Source: Apus apus (lineage: Eukaryota; Chordata; Aves; Apodiformes; Apodidae). From it: a stretch of 64,000 nucleotides of DNA. Within the stretch, counting starts at the first letter, position 1. Every line of letters starts with the position of its first letter. The DNA is taken from the NCBI RefSeq assembly GCF_020740795.1, contig NC_067304.1, positions 4,640,056-4,704,055 of the forward strand, in the 5' to 3' direction. The translations under genes and the position numbers were made by a program. The notes under the pieces are model-generated. The model did no database searches, was not told where the DNA came from, and was given only the letters and a program-made list of their open reading frames with translations. Below, piece after piece: positions 45,101-56,700 of this stretch.

Positions 45101-47171
45101 TAGATCCAGAGGTGCCATTTTAGAGACACCACAGCACCCTGGGCCTTCTGCTGCCAGGGAGATTTGGGAATCATGTTTCTCCCCTCTGGGGAGCAGGTGC
45201 TGCTCACTCCACTTCATCACACAGAACACTGTCCCCTGGAGCAGGACACAGATCCCAAGGGACCCACTGCTGGTCACACAGGTGACGGAGCAGCCAGATC
45301 ACACTCCTGATCCCGGCAGCAGTGAAAGGGACGTGGAGCTGCTCCACACAAGGATCAGGCATTCCTGGCTGTCGTGCCAGAAATTAGGATTTTAACAGAA
45401 TACTCAGAGCTGAGAAGTTACAGATCCAGCTACAGAAGACCCTGTTTCCCCATTCTCTCTGCTGTGGCTTTGCAACTGAGAAGAGAGGCTGGACAGGATT
45501 TCTCAGCTGTGCTGCCCTTTGCAGATGGGCTTTTGATTAAACATTTAAATTATTACTGCAAACCAAAGGCAGAGCTGCAAACCAGAGAAGTGCTGTCCCT
45601 TGAACCAACAGGCTTTGAGGGTTTATTTTTGTAGCAGACTCCTACTGAAAGAGAGAAATAATAATAAAAACCCCAGAGCCAAGCTGCTGAGAGCTTTAGG
45701 TTCTGCTCCTGAGCAGCTGAGTGTGAACGTACCTGCAATGTCCCAGAGCTGCAGTCGAACCGTCTCCGATTCCGACCACTGGACCACCTTCAGAGCAAAA
45801 TCCACTAGGGAATCCCCCAAAAAAGAAAGGAAACCTCATTAGTGTCTTGCAAAGCCCAGCCTGGCAGCTCTGCTGTCGAAGCCCTGGCCAACAGTGGCAG
45901 AGATGCTGCCTTGCAATTCTTTGGGAAGCAGCAGAGTGAGATGGAATTTTTCCAGGACGCTGGGTGGGCCCCACTCCCCAGCTCCAGGACCCCAGAATCC
46001 TGGGTTACCAGGATCTGCAACCATCCCATGCACAGCTCCCAGCTTGTGGCAGGGAGCTCGGACACCCATTCCTGATCCCTGGAATTGTAACACTAGCACT
46101 AGAGACACTAACCGAGCGCTGAGGAAGCAGAAACTAAAATGCTCAGGAGTCATTCCTCGGTTGATGATGCATCAGGTTTTCAGTGCAGGGGGAAGACAGC
46201 CCAGCTGTGCTGCCCCCCATGCCCAGCAGGCCTGGAACTGACTGGAGACAGGAAGTAACTTTTTTTAAAAAACGACAAAAAGAAGAAGATCTGTGGGTCT
46301 GGCTGCTGGGGGTGTCAGTGTGGGACAGCCCGAGCCCTCTGCCCCATGGGATGAGTCTCTCCAGTGTTTTCAACTTCTAATTCACCCCCTCTCAGTTCAT
46401 GGATAAGATTTAAGCGGCCATGCTTGACCCCCACGATTTTGGGTCCTCTGGAAGATTTACTGGCTGAACGAAGCCCTGGCACCTCCTGCTCCTCACAGGT
46501 TACTCATTTACGCTGGTGTCAAACAAAGAACAACTTCATCTTGCTCCCAGTCTCCTCGTTACAAAGCTGCTGCTCCCCCCCTTCCCAGACGCCCCATTTC
46601 CCGGCACTGCTGATGTTCAGCAGCAGCTTCGTGCAGTTAAAATGTCAGAAACAAGGAGGCTCTTGTTTCCCGGGGCAGAGCCGAGGTTGCCACCAGAGAC
46701 CCTCCAGGCCAGGACTCCTAGGGGGGCTGCTCCCGAGGAAAGAGGGTCGGGGGGACAGATGTCACCAGGGATCACCGAACACGCCCCGGGGCTGCAAAAC
46801 ACAGCGACTCGCTGGGAGATTTGCTGCTTTTCTTTTTCCCCAAATTCTTGCTGCCTCGCGGGCGGGGCAGCAGAGGAGCCGGTTTCCCCTCGGCCGCGGG
46901 GCGGGGGGAGCCCCCCCAGCCCCCAAACCCACCATCACGGGGGGCTCTGAAGCCGGACCAGAACCCCGAGAGCGCGATTAGGAGCCGAGAAGCAGGAGAA
47001 CCAGCCCCGGGAGAGGAGCAGCCCCCGCAGCCCCCCGCCCCGCTCACCTCCCACCGTGGACTTGTAGTGCCGGCTGAAGCTGTCGTTGGCGAAGCGCTGG
47101 ACCAGCGAGGTCTTGCCCACCGTGGCGTCCCCCACCACCAGCACCTTGAACATGCGATCGCGCGGCCCCAT
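42043..47171 (-). CDS. RAB29: RAB29 (RAB7L1), Rab-family small GTPase
   Basis: Five coding exons in transcription order 47048-47171, 45733-45804, 43965-44146, 42847-42968 and 42043-42160, totalling 618 nt (205 aa). Start MGPRDRMFKVLVVGD matches the family. GTP-binding motifs are all present: P-loop GDATVGKTS (14-22, K20/T21), WDIAGQE (62-68, Q67), NKCD (125-128) and ETSVK (153-157). The C-terminus GWACC carries the two prenylated cysteines (204-205). T71 and S72, the LRRK2-targeted switch II sites in mammals, are conserved. Known role: a Golgi/endolysosomal Rab that recruits and activates LRRK2 and acts in retromer-linked sorting and stressed lysosomes. Length is close to human (203 aa). The hinge at 175-190 (SSTGDGSSSAAGTGD) differs most. 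It lies between SLC41A1 and NUCKS1 as in human 1q32.1. Confidence 0.96.
42847..42968 (-). CDS. RAB29: RAB29 coding exon 4 (G4 end and G5)
   Basis: Codons 127-167, 122 nt. It starts CDLSPWAVTREEVDRFSKEN and ends ETSVKENKNINESMR. The acceptor is CTTTGCAG and the donor is ATGAG/GTAGGC. Confidence 0.95.
43965..44146 (-). CDS. RAB29: RAB29 coding exon 3 (switch II to NK)
   Basis: Codons 66-126, 182 nt. It encodes GQERFTSMTRLYYRDASACV and ends PVPCLLLANK. The donor is AAG/GTGAGC. Its acceptor is preceded on the sense strand by a G14 run and a T-run, an unusual upstream context. Confidence 0.96.
44177..44190. repeat. Poly-C run (14 C) next to the RAB29 exon 3 acceptor
   Basis: Fourteen C on the plus strand, which is G14 on the RAB29-sense strand, 31-44 nt upstream of the exon 3 acceptor. 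G-runs at this distance can bind hnRNP H/F proteins and affect splicing. Confidence 0.9.
45733..45804 (-). CDS. RAB29: RAB29 coding exon 2 (switch I to interswitch)
   Basis: Codons 42-66, 72 nt, encoding VDFALKVVQWSESETVRLQL and WDIA. The acceptor is TTCCCTAG and the donor is GCAG/GTACGT. The exon junction inside the WDIAG motif restores the G3 box. Confidence 0.95.
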
Positions 47172-47230
47172 CGCGCCGCGTCACGTGCGGGTCAGGTGGG
47201 GCGCGGGGACCGCCCCCGGGGCGGGGTGTG
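46830..47230 (-). promoter_or_regulatory. RAB29: RAB29 CpG island and promoter
   Basis: GC- and CpG-rich DNA covers exon 1 and the bases just upstream (47172-47230), and continues into a GC-rich minisatellite. No TATA box or CCAAT box is seen in the short unique part. The ATG is in a GGGGCCATGGG-type context, and the 5' UTR is probably short. Confidence 0.65.
47048..47171 (-). CDS. RAB29: RAB29 coding exon 1 (start and P-loop)
   Basis: Codons 1-42, 124 nt. It encodes MGPRDRMFKVLVVGDATVGK, then TSLVQRFANDSFSRHYKSTV. The donor is GGGAG/GTGAGC. The start is fixed by homology to RAB29 and by the G14-S22 P-loop spacing. Confidence 0.96.
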
Positions 47231-47605
47231 CGGGGCGCGGGGGGTGCGCGGGACCGGGACACGGGGGGTGCGGGACGCGGGGGGTGTGCGGGACACGGGG
47301 GTGCGGGACACGGGGGGTGTGCGGGACACGGGGGGTGTGCGGGACACGGGGGGTGCGGGGCGCGGGGGGTGTGCGGGGCGCGGGGGGTGCGGGGACACGG
47401 GGGTGCGGGACACGGGGGGTGCGGGACACGGGGGTGTGCGGGACGCGGGGGGTGCGCGGGACACGGGGGGTGCGGAGCCGGGGCGTGGGGGGTGCGGGAC
47501 ACCGGGGGTGTGCGGGACGCGGGGGGTGCGGGACGCGGGGGGTGCGGGGCCGGGACGTGGGGGGTGTGCGGGACGCGGGGGGTGCGGGGCCTGGAGCGTG
47601 CGGGG
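47221..47605. repeat. GC-rich minisatellite in the RAB29 promoter
   Basis: Roughly 380 bp of imperfect tandem units of about 16-18 bp, of the form CACGGGGGGTGTGCGGGA with ACG/GCG and GTG/GTGTG variants. It begins about 50 bp upstream of the RAB29 start codon. The plus strand, which is the RAB29 template strand, has closely spaced runs of 3-6 G and high G-quadruplex potential. It yields spurious long open frames on both strands (GGVRDTG-type and PPCPAHP-type). Confidence 0.9.
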
Positions 47606-47609
47606 CCGG

Positions 47610-48380
47610 GACATGGGCTTGGTGGGCCTACCCGTGCTGGGCCCCAGGCACCCCTGAGCCAGCCCCATGGACCCCCAGACTCTCCCCTCTGAGTCAGCCC
47701 CATGGACCCCCAGACCCTGCCCTCTGCAGCCCCAGACCCTGCCCCATGAAGCCCCAGACTCTTTCACGTGCAGCCCTGTTCCCCCAGACCCTGCCCTCTG
47801 TACCCTGACATCCTTTCCCATGCACCGCCAAGCTCTGCCCCCTGCACCCCCAGGCCCTGCCCCATGGACCCCCAAGTCTTGCCCCCTGCACCCCCAGGCC
47901 CTGCCCCTTTGCAACCAGCAGACAAACGGAATGAACCCACAACACGCGCATGCCCGTGTCTAGGTAACAGCCACCCATTCCTGCAACCTCAGGGGCTTAA
48001 CGTGCCCCCAGAACCTTCTGTCCCACATACCTGAGCAGCCACGGACAGAGGGGCCACGTGTATGAGAACCTTCTGCTGCCACCACGGTCGCAGAGCCAGG
48101 ACAGAGGCTGGGAACAAACCCCCCCAGCTCCTGCTGGGAGCCCCCCCACAGGTACCTGGATCCAGGCAAGGGCAGGGCTGGGTCCAGCTGGTCACCTGGC
48201 AGTTGGACTAAGCACAGTTTGCTTCCTGCACAGCCATTTTTACTGGATTTCCTTAACTCTTAACTCCACTGCATATCAAGAGAGGTGCAGAGTAAGCTAA
48301 AATAAACTGCAAAATGTAAAAGAGAGACTTTAACCAAGCAGAGAGGTGTGTGAAGGCAGCAGAGCCCACATAAATAAATG
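47610..48380. other. Interval between RAB29 promoter and SLC41A1 3' end
   Basis: A C/A-rich low-complexity segment (47650-47920) has recurring CCCCCAGACCCTGCCCTCTG-like units, an imperfect tandem of about 20-30 bp. No exon is recognised. Confidence 0.5.
47655..47920. repeat. Imperfect CCCCAGACCCTGCCC-type tandem repeat
   Basis: Degenerate copies of CCCCAGACCCTGCCCTCTG or CACCCCCAGGCCCTGCCCC recur about ten times between RAB29 and SLC41A1, next to the promoter minisatellite but with a different unit. Confidence 0.6.
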
Positions 48381-48385
48381 TCATC

Positions 48386-48391
48386 TTTATT
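48386..48391 (-). terminator. Candidate SLC41A1 poly(A) signal
   Basis: Canonical AATAAA on the minus strand with a GU-rich element following it. It is the best-formed signal between the SLC41A1 stop and the RAB29 promoter. Confidence 0.45.
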
Positions 48392-48800
48392 TAACCAAAT
48401 ATAATTTATCAGTTAAGCTTACATCTGTCAATTCAATGATAGGAGCTATAAATAATTAAGATAGTCTTCATTCTTTAATAAAAAGAGTAAACCAGGATTT
48501 TTCATTTGCAGTCAGCTGTAGAGTAGGCATGCATTTGAGTGCAACTGGTGGGAAAAGTTCTTGACTATCAATATTCTTCAGTTTTCACTTAAGAATCTTC
48601 CCTGACCTATTCCCCACACAAACCTCAGACCTCAGGAACATCCAGACCCCACCACCCCAGCAGTGACAGCTCCCAACCACCTCTGGGTCTCTTCATGTTC
48701 CAGGAGACCACACAAGTGGTAGATTCTTCCTCTGGGGAATCTTTTCATGGGGGATTAAATAGTGATGTGACACCTAAAAGACCAGGAGAGTTTCTCATAC

Positions 48801-48817
48801 ATGTATATATATATATA
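48801..48817. repeat. (AT)n microsatellite
   Basis: A short TATATATA run in the presumed SLC41A1 3' UTR. Confidence 0.8.
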
Positions 48818-50522
48818 AAAGCTTTAAGTGTTAATGGAAGGAAGTCTCCTATCTATTCCTCAACATTAGGCAGAGAAAAGAACACTCCAGAAGTCCCTGT
48901 GCTGAGAGCAGAGCACAGCAGGGTCTGAGGGTTGGTTTGTTGGTTTTTTGAACAGAGCTTTGGCCAGAGGAGACAGGAGAGAAGTCACGTCACGAGGGTG
49001 GAGAGCAGGAGGTTCAGAGCCACTGCCCCAGAGGGCAGGTGGCAGAGATGGGGCAGGGGAAGGCAGGTCTGATGTGCACCAGCAAGGCAGAAAGAGGAAA
49101 CCTCTCCAAAACCTACCTTGGTTTGCCTGAGGAATGCAGCAGATAACCTAAAGGAGCAAATTAGGCTGATCAAGGATGGTTGTGTTCTGCTGTGAGGAGC
49201 AGAGGTAAAGCAAGAGGAAAAGCAGACAACCCCAAACCAGCAGCTTTCAGGCTGGTGCTGTGAGCAGGGCAGGCAGTGCCCAGAGCAGGAGCAGCACCCC
49301 GGGCTGCACAGCTCACTGCAGTGAGAGCTCTGCTGCCACTTGAGGATCAGGATGCAAAGTTCAGCTGAACACTGCAGGATTCCTCCAGCTTCTGGGAAGA
49401 TGGTGGCAGCTCCCCAAGCTCTGGGCAGTGCAGCACTGAAATGAGGCTCCCTGGGACATACTGTATTTTCCCCACCCTTGACAGATGTTCAGAGCTTTCC
49501 CCCACAGCACACTTGTGAATTCACCTGATTTTCATGCAGCAGGGCCTGGTTGGTAGCACTGTCTGCTCGAGCACATCACTGATATTTGGTGTAACTGGGT
49601 GAAGTTTCCAAGCTGATTAAATTGCACAGAGAAATCCAGCAGCTGAGCATGGATGTCCTTTTCTATGAGACACCAAGAGCCCAATGCTCCCAGGTTTGAA
49701 ATGCCTCAGGCTCAACTGGGAGTACTGGGTGGCTCCAGCAGAGCAGGACAGAGGAGCAGAGCCCACAGCAGCTACACTCAGCTCATGAGAGGCAGAACAA
49801 GGCACCTCCAGTTGGAGATGCTGCTGGATGGTTGGTTGGCAAAAGGCAGCCTCAATCTGCCAGCAGAGACCAGCCTGCTCACAGCCAGGACTGTGTAGCC
49901 CTCACACTCAGATCACTCCTTGTGGACACCCAGGAATGGCTGTTCCTGCACAGAGGCCCTTTCCTCATCTCCTTGGCTCATCCCTCTACCAAAGCCTCAT
50001 GTGCTTTGGATGCTGGCACAGGAGGGGATGCAGTGGGTGAACACAAGGGCAGAGAAGAGAGGAGATGCCCCACACCCTCATCCATGAGGTTGTACTTTGC
50101 CAGAAGGTTCAGTAACACAAACCTGGACCTCACTTCCAGTATTTAAAACGCTTATGAAGCAAAAAAAAGCAGCTCTTCACCTCTAGTGACTGGGACAGGG
50201 TGGGCTCCCTGTGTGACCTGACTGACCAGCATCTTCACTGTAACCTTGGTTCAGACATAACTACTATGAAATTGCACTTGGTGATTGTCTCGTTACACTT
50301 TGTGTCCTTCCTAAAACTATATCTGTTTTCTGTACAAACTTGGCTTGAAATATAAACCACATAAAATTCCCATTGAAAATAATGAGAATCCAGTATCAAA
50401 GATGAAGTCCCAAGAGAGACGGGGTGGGGGGAGGAAGCAAAGGGGGAACAAGGGTGGAGGAAAAGAAACAACAACGACAACAAAATGAGAGAAGAGCCGT
50501 GCTGAGGGGGCAGCAGGGGGAG

Positions 50523-50708
50523 TTAGTCTCCCACATCGGAGTCCCGGTCACCGATGAGCCAGAGGACGTGAAAGCTGAGAGCAAGGAGACCTGTTCCAAT
50601 CAGGTCCCCCAGCGCTGTCAAGTATGGGATGGAGAAGTTGTCAGGATCGAGGTGCCTGCCCCACATCCAGTGCACCATCCAGTCAGCAATGTACAGAAGA
50701 ATGAGAAC
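50523..50708 (-). CDS. SLC41A1: SLC41A1 last coding exon
   Basis: Corresponds to human residues 453-513 plus TAA. It encodes [20 protein letters not shown], then the second MgtE signature [20 protein letters not shown] and the tail [12 protein letters not shown]. The acceptor is CTCTCAG. Confidence 0.96.
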   Translation of the reverse strand, partial: VLILLYIADWMVHWMWGRHLDPDNFSIPYLTALGDLIGTGLLALSFHVLWLIGDRDSDVGD

Positions 50709-53700
50709 CTGAGAGGCAGGAAGAAAAGAGCAACGTCAGCCATGGACCCCGAGCGCTGCCATCCCGACCTTCTCGTCAGCTGGGGCAAGTCCAGCTGGGC
50801 AGGCTCAGACACAACCTCACCCCAAAGGCCTGGGGTGGCAGCTGGTGGCAGGTCAGAACCACCTTGCTGAGCACTGCACTCCGGGCATTTCATGTGGGCT
50901 CATTCCCACAGCAACCACAACAGCACAAAGAGGAACCTGGTGAGTTTCTGCGAGGCCCTGGGCATCCAAACCCCCTGTGGCCTTAACAGCCTCTGCCCTG
51001 TCCCTCTTCAGCTTCATGTCACCACCAGATTTAGGCTTAGAAGGGAGAACACTGACACCCAGATACAAAAAAGTATGAATTTTGCACCTCAGTTTTCAGA
51101 TCTAACCAGAACAAGCTGGAAGAGACACAGGGCAAAGAAGGGACCTGGAAGCAGCCAGGATGCTGGGCAGGGACAGCAGGGCCTGGCTTCCAGCATTAAG
51201 AGAACAGTTGCCCAGCAGCTCAAACTACCAGAGTGGGAAGTTCTTCTGCTTCAAATGCAGCAAGAGTCAGTACCCAAAGACAGAAGAAATCCCCACTGGG
51301 TCCTCTCAAGCCTTAATTCTGGGACAAGCACCTGAAGTGGCCTGATGCTAATGATGGCCCTGGTGTCCCTGGGGCTGTGAGGGCCTCTCTCAGGACCTCA
51401 GCAGCAGGCACATGGAGGTTCCTCTGCTGCCAGCCCCTCTCCTCAGCACACATGTTGCCCCCAGCAGTGGCTCCAGCAGCAGCTGCCAGCAGAAGCCCCT
51501 CCTGAGCACCCAGCAGCACTGCACAGCCTAAATTTAGCCCCCTGGATGACAGTGTCTGCTCTGCCCTCTGATGGATGCTCTGACTCATTTCCTCAGGCTG
51601 TTGGTTGGGTTTAGGGGGGACACTGAGACCAGGCACAGCTTCCCCAGGCAGAGGGGTGGGTGGGGGGTGCAGATGGCTTAGCAGGAACCTCTCCAACCAG
51701 AGAGGATGGCTTAGGAGGAAACTCTGCCCTCCCAGACTCCTGCAAGTGGCTGCTGGGTTCCTGCAGCATCAACAGCCTCAGCACAGCCCAACTCTGGGCT
51801 CCCAGAGCTCCCTGGGGGGTCCAGGAGCCCTGTGCTGAAGAGCTGGCAGGTCCCTGCTCTGCGAGGGAGGCAGGGAAAGGGCAGGACAAGCCACACCTGG
51901 CACAGGGGATCCCTGCAAATTCCACATCCTGTTTTCCTCACCAGCAGCTTTAAAATTGTTAAAGCACTTTCTAGGACAGATTGACACACAAGGTGAACAC
52001 TTCTGCTATCAGAGGGACTTAGGAGAGACAAAAGACAAATTCAAACCTTGCCAAGAATGGGAGGAAAGAAAAATAGTGTGTGCAGCTATCAACAAAGGAG
52101 AATTTATTCAATGTGATATTGGCTCATTTGACAAATACAACCTCCTGGGCACACCTCTCCCCAGCACATAAATCTCTTACCTATGGACAGGGTGTATACA
52201 GGGCCCTTAGCAGGCTATCTACAACTTAACTGAGAGAACAGGTCCCCCCTGCAAGTGACATGGCAATGTCCCCCTGTCCCAGCCCCCCAGAGGGCTCCAG
52301 CTTACCTGGAGAAGTGCAGCTGTCATGTAGAAGACGATGAAGATGAGGGTGAGGGTTGTGTGTCCACCCCGCATGGAGCTGATGGTGTAAAGGAAAACCA
52401 GGTGTCCAGGCACCACCAGCAGGAAGAGCACACGAGCAGAGCGGGAGTTCACATCTGCAGGGCAAGGCAGAAGGATTGAGGCTGGGAAGCAGCACCCTGA
52501 ATGGTGACCCAACTGCTGGGACACCCAAGGACTCTTTACACCAAGCTTGGTAGCAGAGCTTGGTTCTGTCCCCAGAGCAAAAGCTGCTCTCAGCCCTTAC
52601 CTACCAAAAGGACTCATGTCCCACATGAGCTGGTCAGTACAGATTTGACCAAAATTTAATGTGAACATGGAATTTCCTGGGAGCTCTGTCTCTATCTTGC
52701 CTCCTGATCAGCTTCCTAACAGATCACCACCACACTGGAGACCTCCTGCCCCTCCTCCAGGGACAAAGGCCAGGACCCAGGCTGCAGGCCATCAAGTAAC
52801 AACCCCTGCCCCCATGCCCTGTGCTGGAATGGAAGTTTGGGCTGTTGCTCTGCCACCCACTGCCACAACTAACAGAGCTGCCAGCACATCTTCAGGAGTG
52901 AGCAGTGTCCTGCAAGCCCAGCAGAGCTGCAAGACTCAAGCAGCCTCAAGGCAGGTTTCAATATCCTGGACACACCTGGAAGAGATTCAGAGGGTGGAGG
53001 ATTTCCAGTACCATACAGTCAGGGCAGGGGACTTTTGCAGCAGGTTTTGCTCCTCCAGCAGAGCTGCTGTGAGAGGACACAGCTCTGAAGGTCTGACTGT
53101 CTCTAGAGGGCAGGCCAGGCCAGCCCACTGGCCACATCCCAGAGCTGACCAGCTGCCTCTGGGCAGATCCAGCCACCACCTCCCATGCTGCTGGCAGAAG
53201 TCGATATATTTCAACACCTGACTTGGATACCTGAGCTGAAGAAGGTGCTCCAAGGGCTGGGGCACTTTCGAGGGGCTGTTTCAGGGCTGTCTCCAGGCAT
53301 CCCACTCATGTGCAGGTAGGTGGAGATGCGACTGGCCTGCACGGCCACCAGGTTGCCACCCACACCTGCAGAGCAGGAGAGAGCAGTAAGATCAGGTTCT
53401 CCTGCACTTTAGAGAGAGATTTCTCCACAGTCTGCAGATCTGGAATTGCCAGGTGCTGGAATAATGTAGGACAGTCTGTTTTTTGACCTGAATTCCATTT
53501 TTGTAGGATGCAAAGAGCTGCGACACAGCACAATGTTCCACAGCTCAGTAGAACAGGTACAGTGCTGCTGCTGCAGCTCTGCTGGGAAGAGATGTGAAAA
53601 GAAATGGGGAGCTGGCCACCAAAACAGACACAGGAAGTTTGAAGTTACTATTTTGTGCACAAGGCACAATGAAACTATGGAACTCACCAGCTCAAGATGC

Positions 53701-56700
53701 ACTGGCTCAGAATTAACTGCATGTATTGCAAGAAGTAATAAAGAAAGGAGCTTCCGTGGCTCACAGGGAGAAGGGCCACAGCTTTACACCAGAAGCAACT
53801 GGATTTCCTGATTCTGAGTGGCAAATCCAAATCTTTATGCCACCAGGTGCCACAAGGCGCATACCCTGGAGGGTGGAGGTCTTGCACCAGCCAGAAGGAA
53901 TCAGGAAATAAAGTCAGTTTTTGTTGGATCCCTGGAAAATGTGTCTTTTAGGCAACAGCCTCCCAGGCCAGTCAGCCTCTGGTGAAAGGCTGGCACCAGA
54001 GGGAGCCAGGCTGCTGAGAAGCTTGGGTCTGACCACCACGTCTCTGGCAATCAAAAGGGAATTAAGTCTCCTTGATCTGCCTAAAATGAGGGACACCTGG
54101 GACAATCCCACTGTCTGCCAAGAGCTGCAATACCAGAGTGGGAAGGAACTCACCATTAATCACTGGTGTGAAAACAGCCATCCCAGCAAAGTTTGGATCC
54201 GTGACCGTTCTGTCCAGAATTAACCCCCCAACGCTGCAGAGGGAAGGTTGAGGAGTCAGTGCTGAAGCTGCTGAGGAAATGCTCACCCAAAGCACTGAGG
54301 GCTCCCTCTGCTGCCCCCTGTGCACCCAGGGGAGACTTTCACACCTATGAACACACACCTATGGTCGCAGCTGTTGCAAGTGATTTTAAGCCTCAGTATT
54401 TGGTAACAAAAGACAGTTTCAGCAGGATCTTTGCTCATTGCTGCCAAAAACCACCAGACTAAATCCCCTGCAGTTTATTGCAACTAAATCCCCTGCAGTA
54501 GTTTGCTGCAGCACAATAATCAAAAGCAATGCTGCCCTTCAGAGGGCAGAGAGGGCTCCTGTGTGGAGGATTGCTGAGCAGGACCTGTGTTTACTCCATG
54601 GCCATGCCAGGGTCTCCCTGTACAGCTGGGACACTGGCCCTGGATTCCAGCACTCAGGTGTCTCAGGACCTAGAACCCTTTGTTTTTGTCCAGGAAATGC
54701 AAAAGAAGCTCCAGTTTCCTGGCAGTCTGGATGCAGAAGAGGTTTGGCTCCCTCTTGTTCCAGATTCTCCTGAGGACTAAGAGGTTGAAAGGGCAGGGGG
54801 AAGGGGGTGCTAGCTGGCTGTGCCTGGGGAGAGGAACTCTTCTTCCCTGATCTCAAGAGGTCTTTTCCAGCCTCAGTAATTCTGTGATCCCTACCTGCTA
54901 ATAGCCATGGCAATGATGACTGGCTCCCAGCCTGAGTACAGCACCTCCCTGGTGGCTGCATTCTTCTTGGCAATGATGAACCAGATGGGCAGCAGAGCTA
55001 TGAAGAAGGCACAGACCAGAGGATTCACGTAGGCTTTGCTCTCTGAGGGGAAATAAGCAGAGGTAACAGATCAAGGACACATCCTGCTGCAGCAAGGTGG
55101 GGTGCTACATCATCTGAGCTACAGCCTACAGTGTGCTGTCCCCCCTGGAGTCAGAAACTTGAGTAAGGGCAGGAAAACCAGACCAAGCCAGCCTCAGCCC
55201 AGCAGGACACACTATTTCCTTCTCCTGGTGAACTCTCAGAGGCTCTATCGACAGATCCAAGTGAGGTATCTTCAGTTTTAACTCTTCACTCCTACTTCCC
55301 ACTCCTTGGCAAGACCTCCCACTGTTGCTTCACCTTTGGCTGAACCTGGCTGAGTCACATCCCTTGCATCTCAGCCAACAGGGAAGGAAGGTGCAGGGGA
55401 GGGAGGAGGAAGTCTACAGTCCACAGCTGGCAGCTCTGCACTGAGGACCTCCAGCTGGTGCTGACAGTACAGAAGATGAAACCCAAAGCTGCCTCATCCC
55501 ACTGCTTTAGCCACAATCAAGCCCCTGGCACTTGGAAGGACACAACCTCTCCCTTCCTTTACTTGGTAAGAAGGAAGTACGGAGATCACTGCCAAGACTG
55601 TCTGCAGCTACAAGGCATTAGAAGGGTCTGTTTCCTCCCCTTATCAGTTCTGACTAGGTCTCACTAACTGAGGTAGTTTCCAGGACAAACATCTTATACA
55701 GCCCAGGGACAAGATGGGTAAAGGAAGAGGGTGAAATGAGAGGGAGACACAGCAGCACGTGGATGGACCAGGGAGAGATCAAGGCCTTTTGTTGCTCCTT
55801 ACCCAGCTCTCTGTACAAGCCCCAGCTGATTCCTGAAAGCAGAGCCAGGGTGATGAGATCCCCCAGGCTGGCAGCAATTGGTGTGGCCACATTATCAGGA
55901 TTGATCCCCATCTTCCTGGATCCAATGATGACCCCAATCATAATCATGCCTGCAGCCAGAGAGAGGAAGCAAACAGGATGAGACCAAGGACAGCCCCTCA
56001 TTTTAGGAAGAAAGACATGGAGGGTGTGCAGGGTCTGTCTCTCACCCAGAACAACAGAAGCAATGAAAGCAGTAGCCACACTGCTGGCACAGAGCAGGAC
56101 AGCATTGTCAAGGCTGAAGTGCCCATCTGGGATCCACCCAAATATCACCGCGGCGATGGAGGCCAGGAAGCCAACCACAGTAGCCTGGACCTGCAAACGA
56201 AAACTAGGCAGTCACCAAGAGGACTAGAGAGCAAAATGGTCCCAGGGTGAGGGAAACGCCACCCAGGGGACCAGCATTTCAGGTGGATCAGCATCTAGCA
56301 GGGAAGCACAGTCTTGCCTCTAGGGCAAACTGTTAAGATGGTTGTGGGACAAGAAGGTGCCAGTATCAAAAACCAGGCATTCCCACCTGCCACTGGTCAC
56401 AGGTGGCTTATCCCAGCTACCAATATTCCCACTTCCCTCTCCTTTCATGTCTTCTTACCTGTATCAGAGCCATGTTCCCTGTTACCATCCTCCAGAGCTC
56501 CTTGGGTGTGTCCATTTGGCCAATATTAGCCTGCAAGAGGACATCACAACATCACTAAAGGCACCAGTGAAGTCTCACAGCATTTTACATTTGCTAACAG
56601 TCTAATTCCTGCCTCCCAGCTTGGCAAGTTTGTGTGAAGAGCAGGAGGGAATAATGACCTCAAATTCTCAGCTCTCATTGGAGGTCAATTCAGGGGAAAA

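Larger units (their letters stand above)
48386..50522 (-). other. SLC41A1: Probable SLC41A1 3' UTR
   Basis: The region downstream of the SLC41A1 stop on the minus strand has no exons. The minus-strand AATAAA at 48386-48391 is followed in the sense direction by TGTGGGCTCTGCTGCC-type GU-rich sequence, which would give a 3' UTR of about 2.1 kb. It contains an (AT)n microsatellite near 48801-48817. Confidence 0.45.

Noticed and set aside
46821-47703. Long open frames on both strands near RAB29 exon 1 (278, 240 and 219 codons)
   Set aside because: They translate the 16-18-bp minisatellite into GGVRDTG-type or Pro/Cys/Ala/His repeats in several frames at once. That is repeat DNA, not protein constraint.
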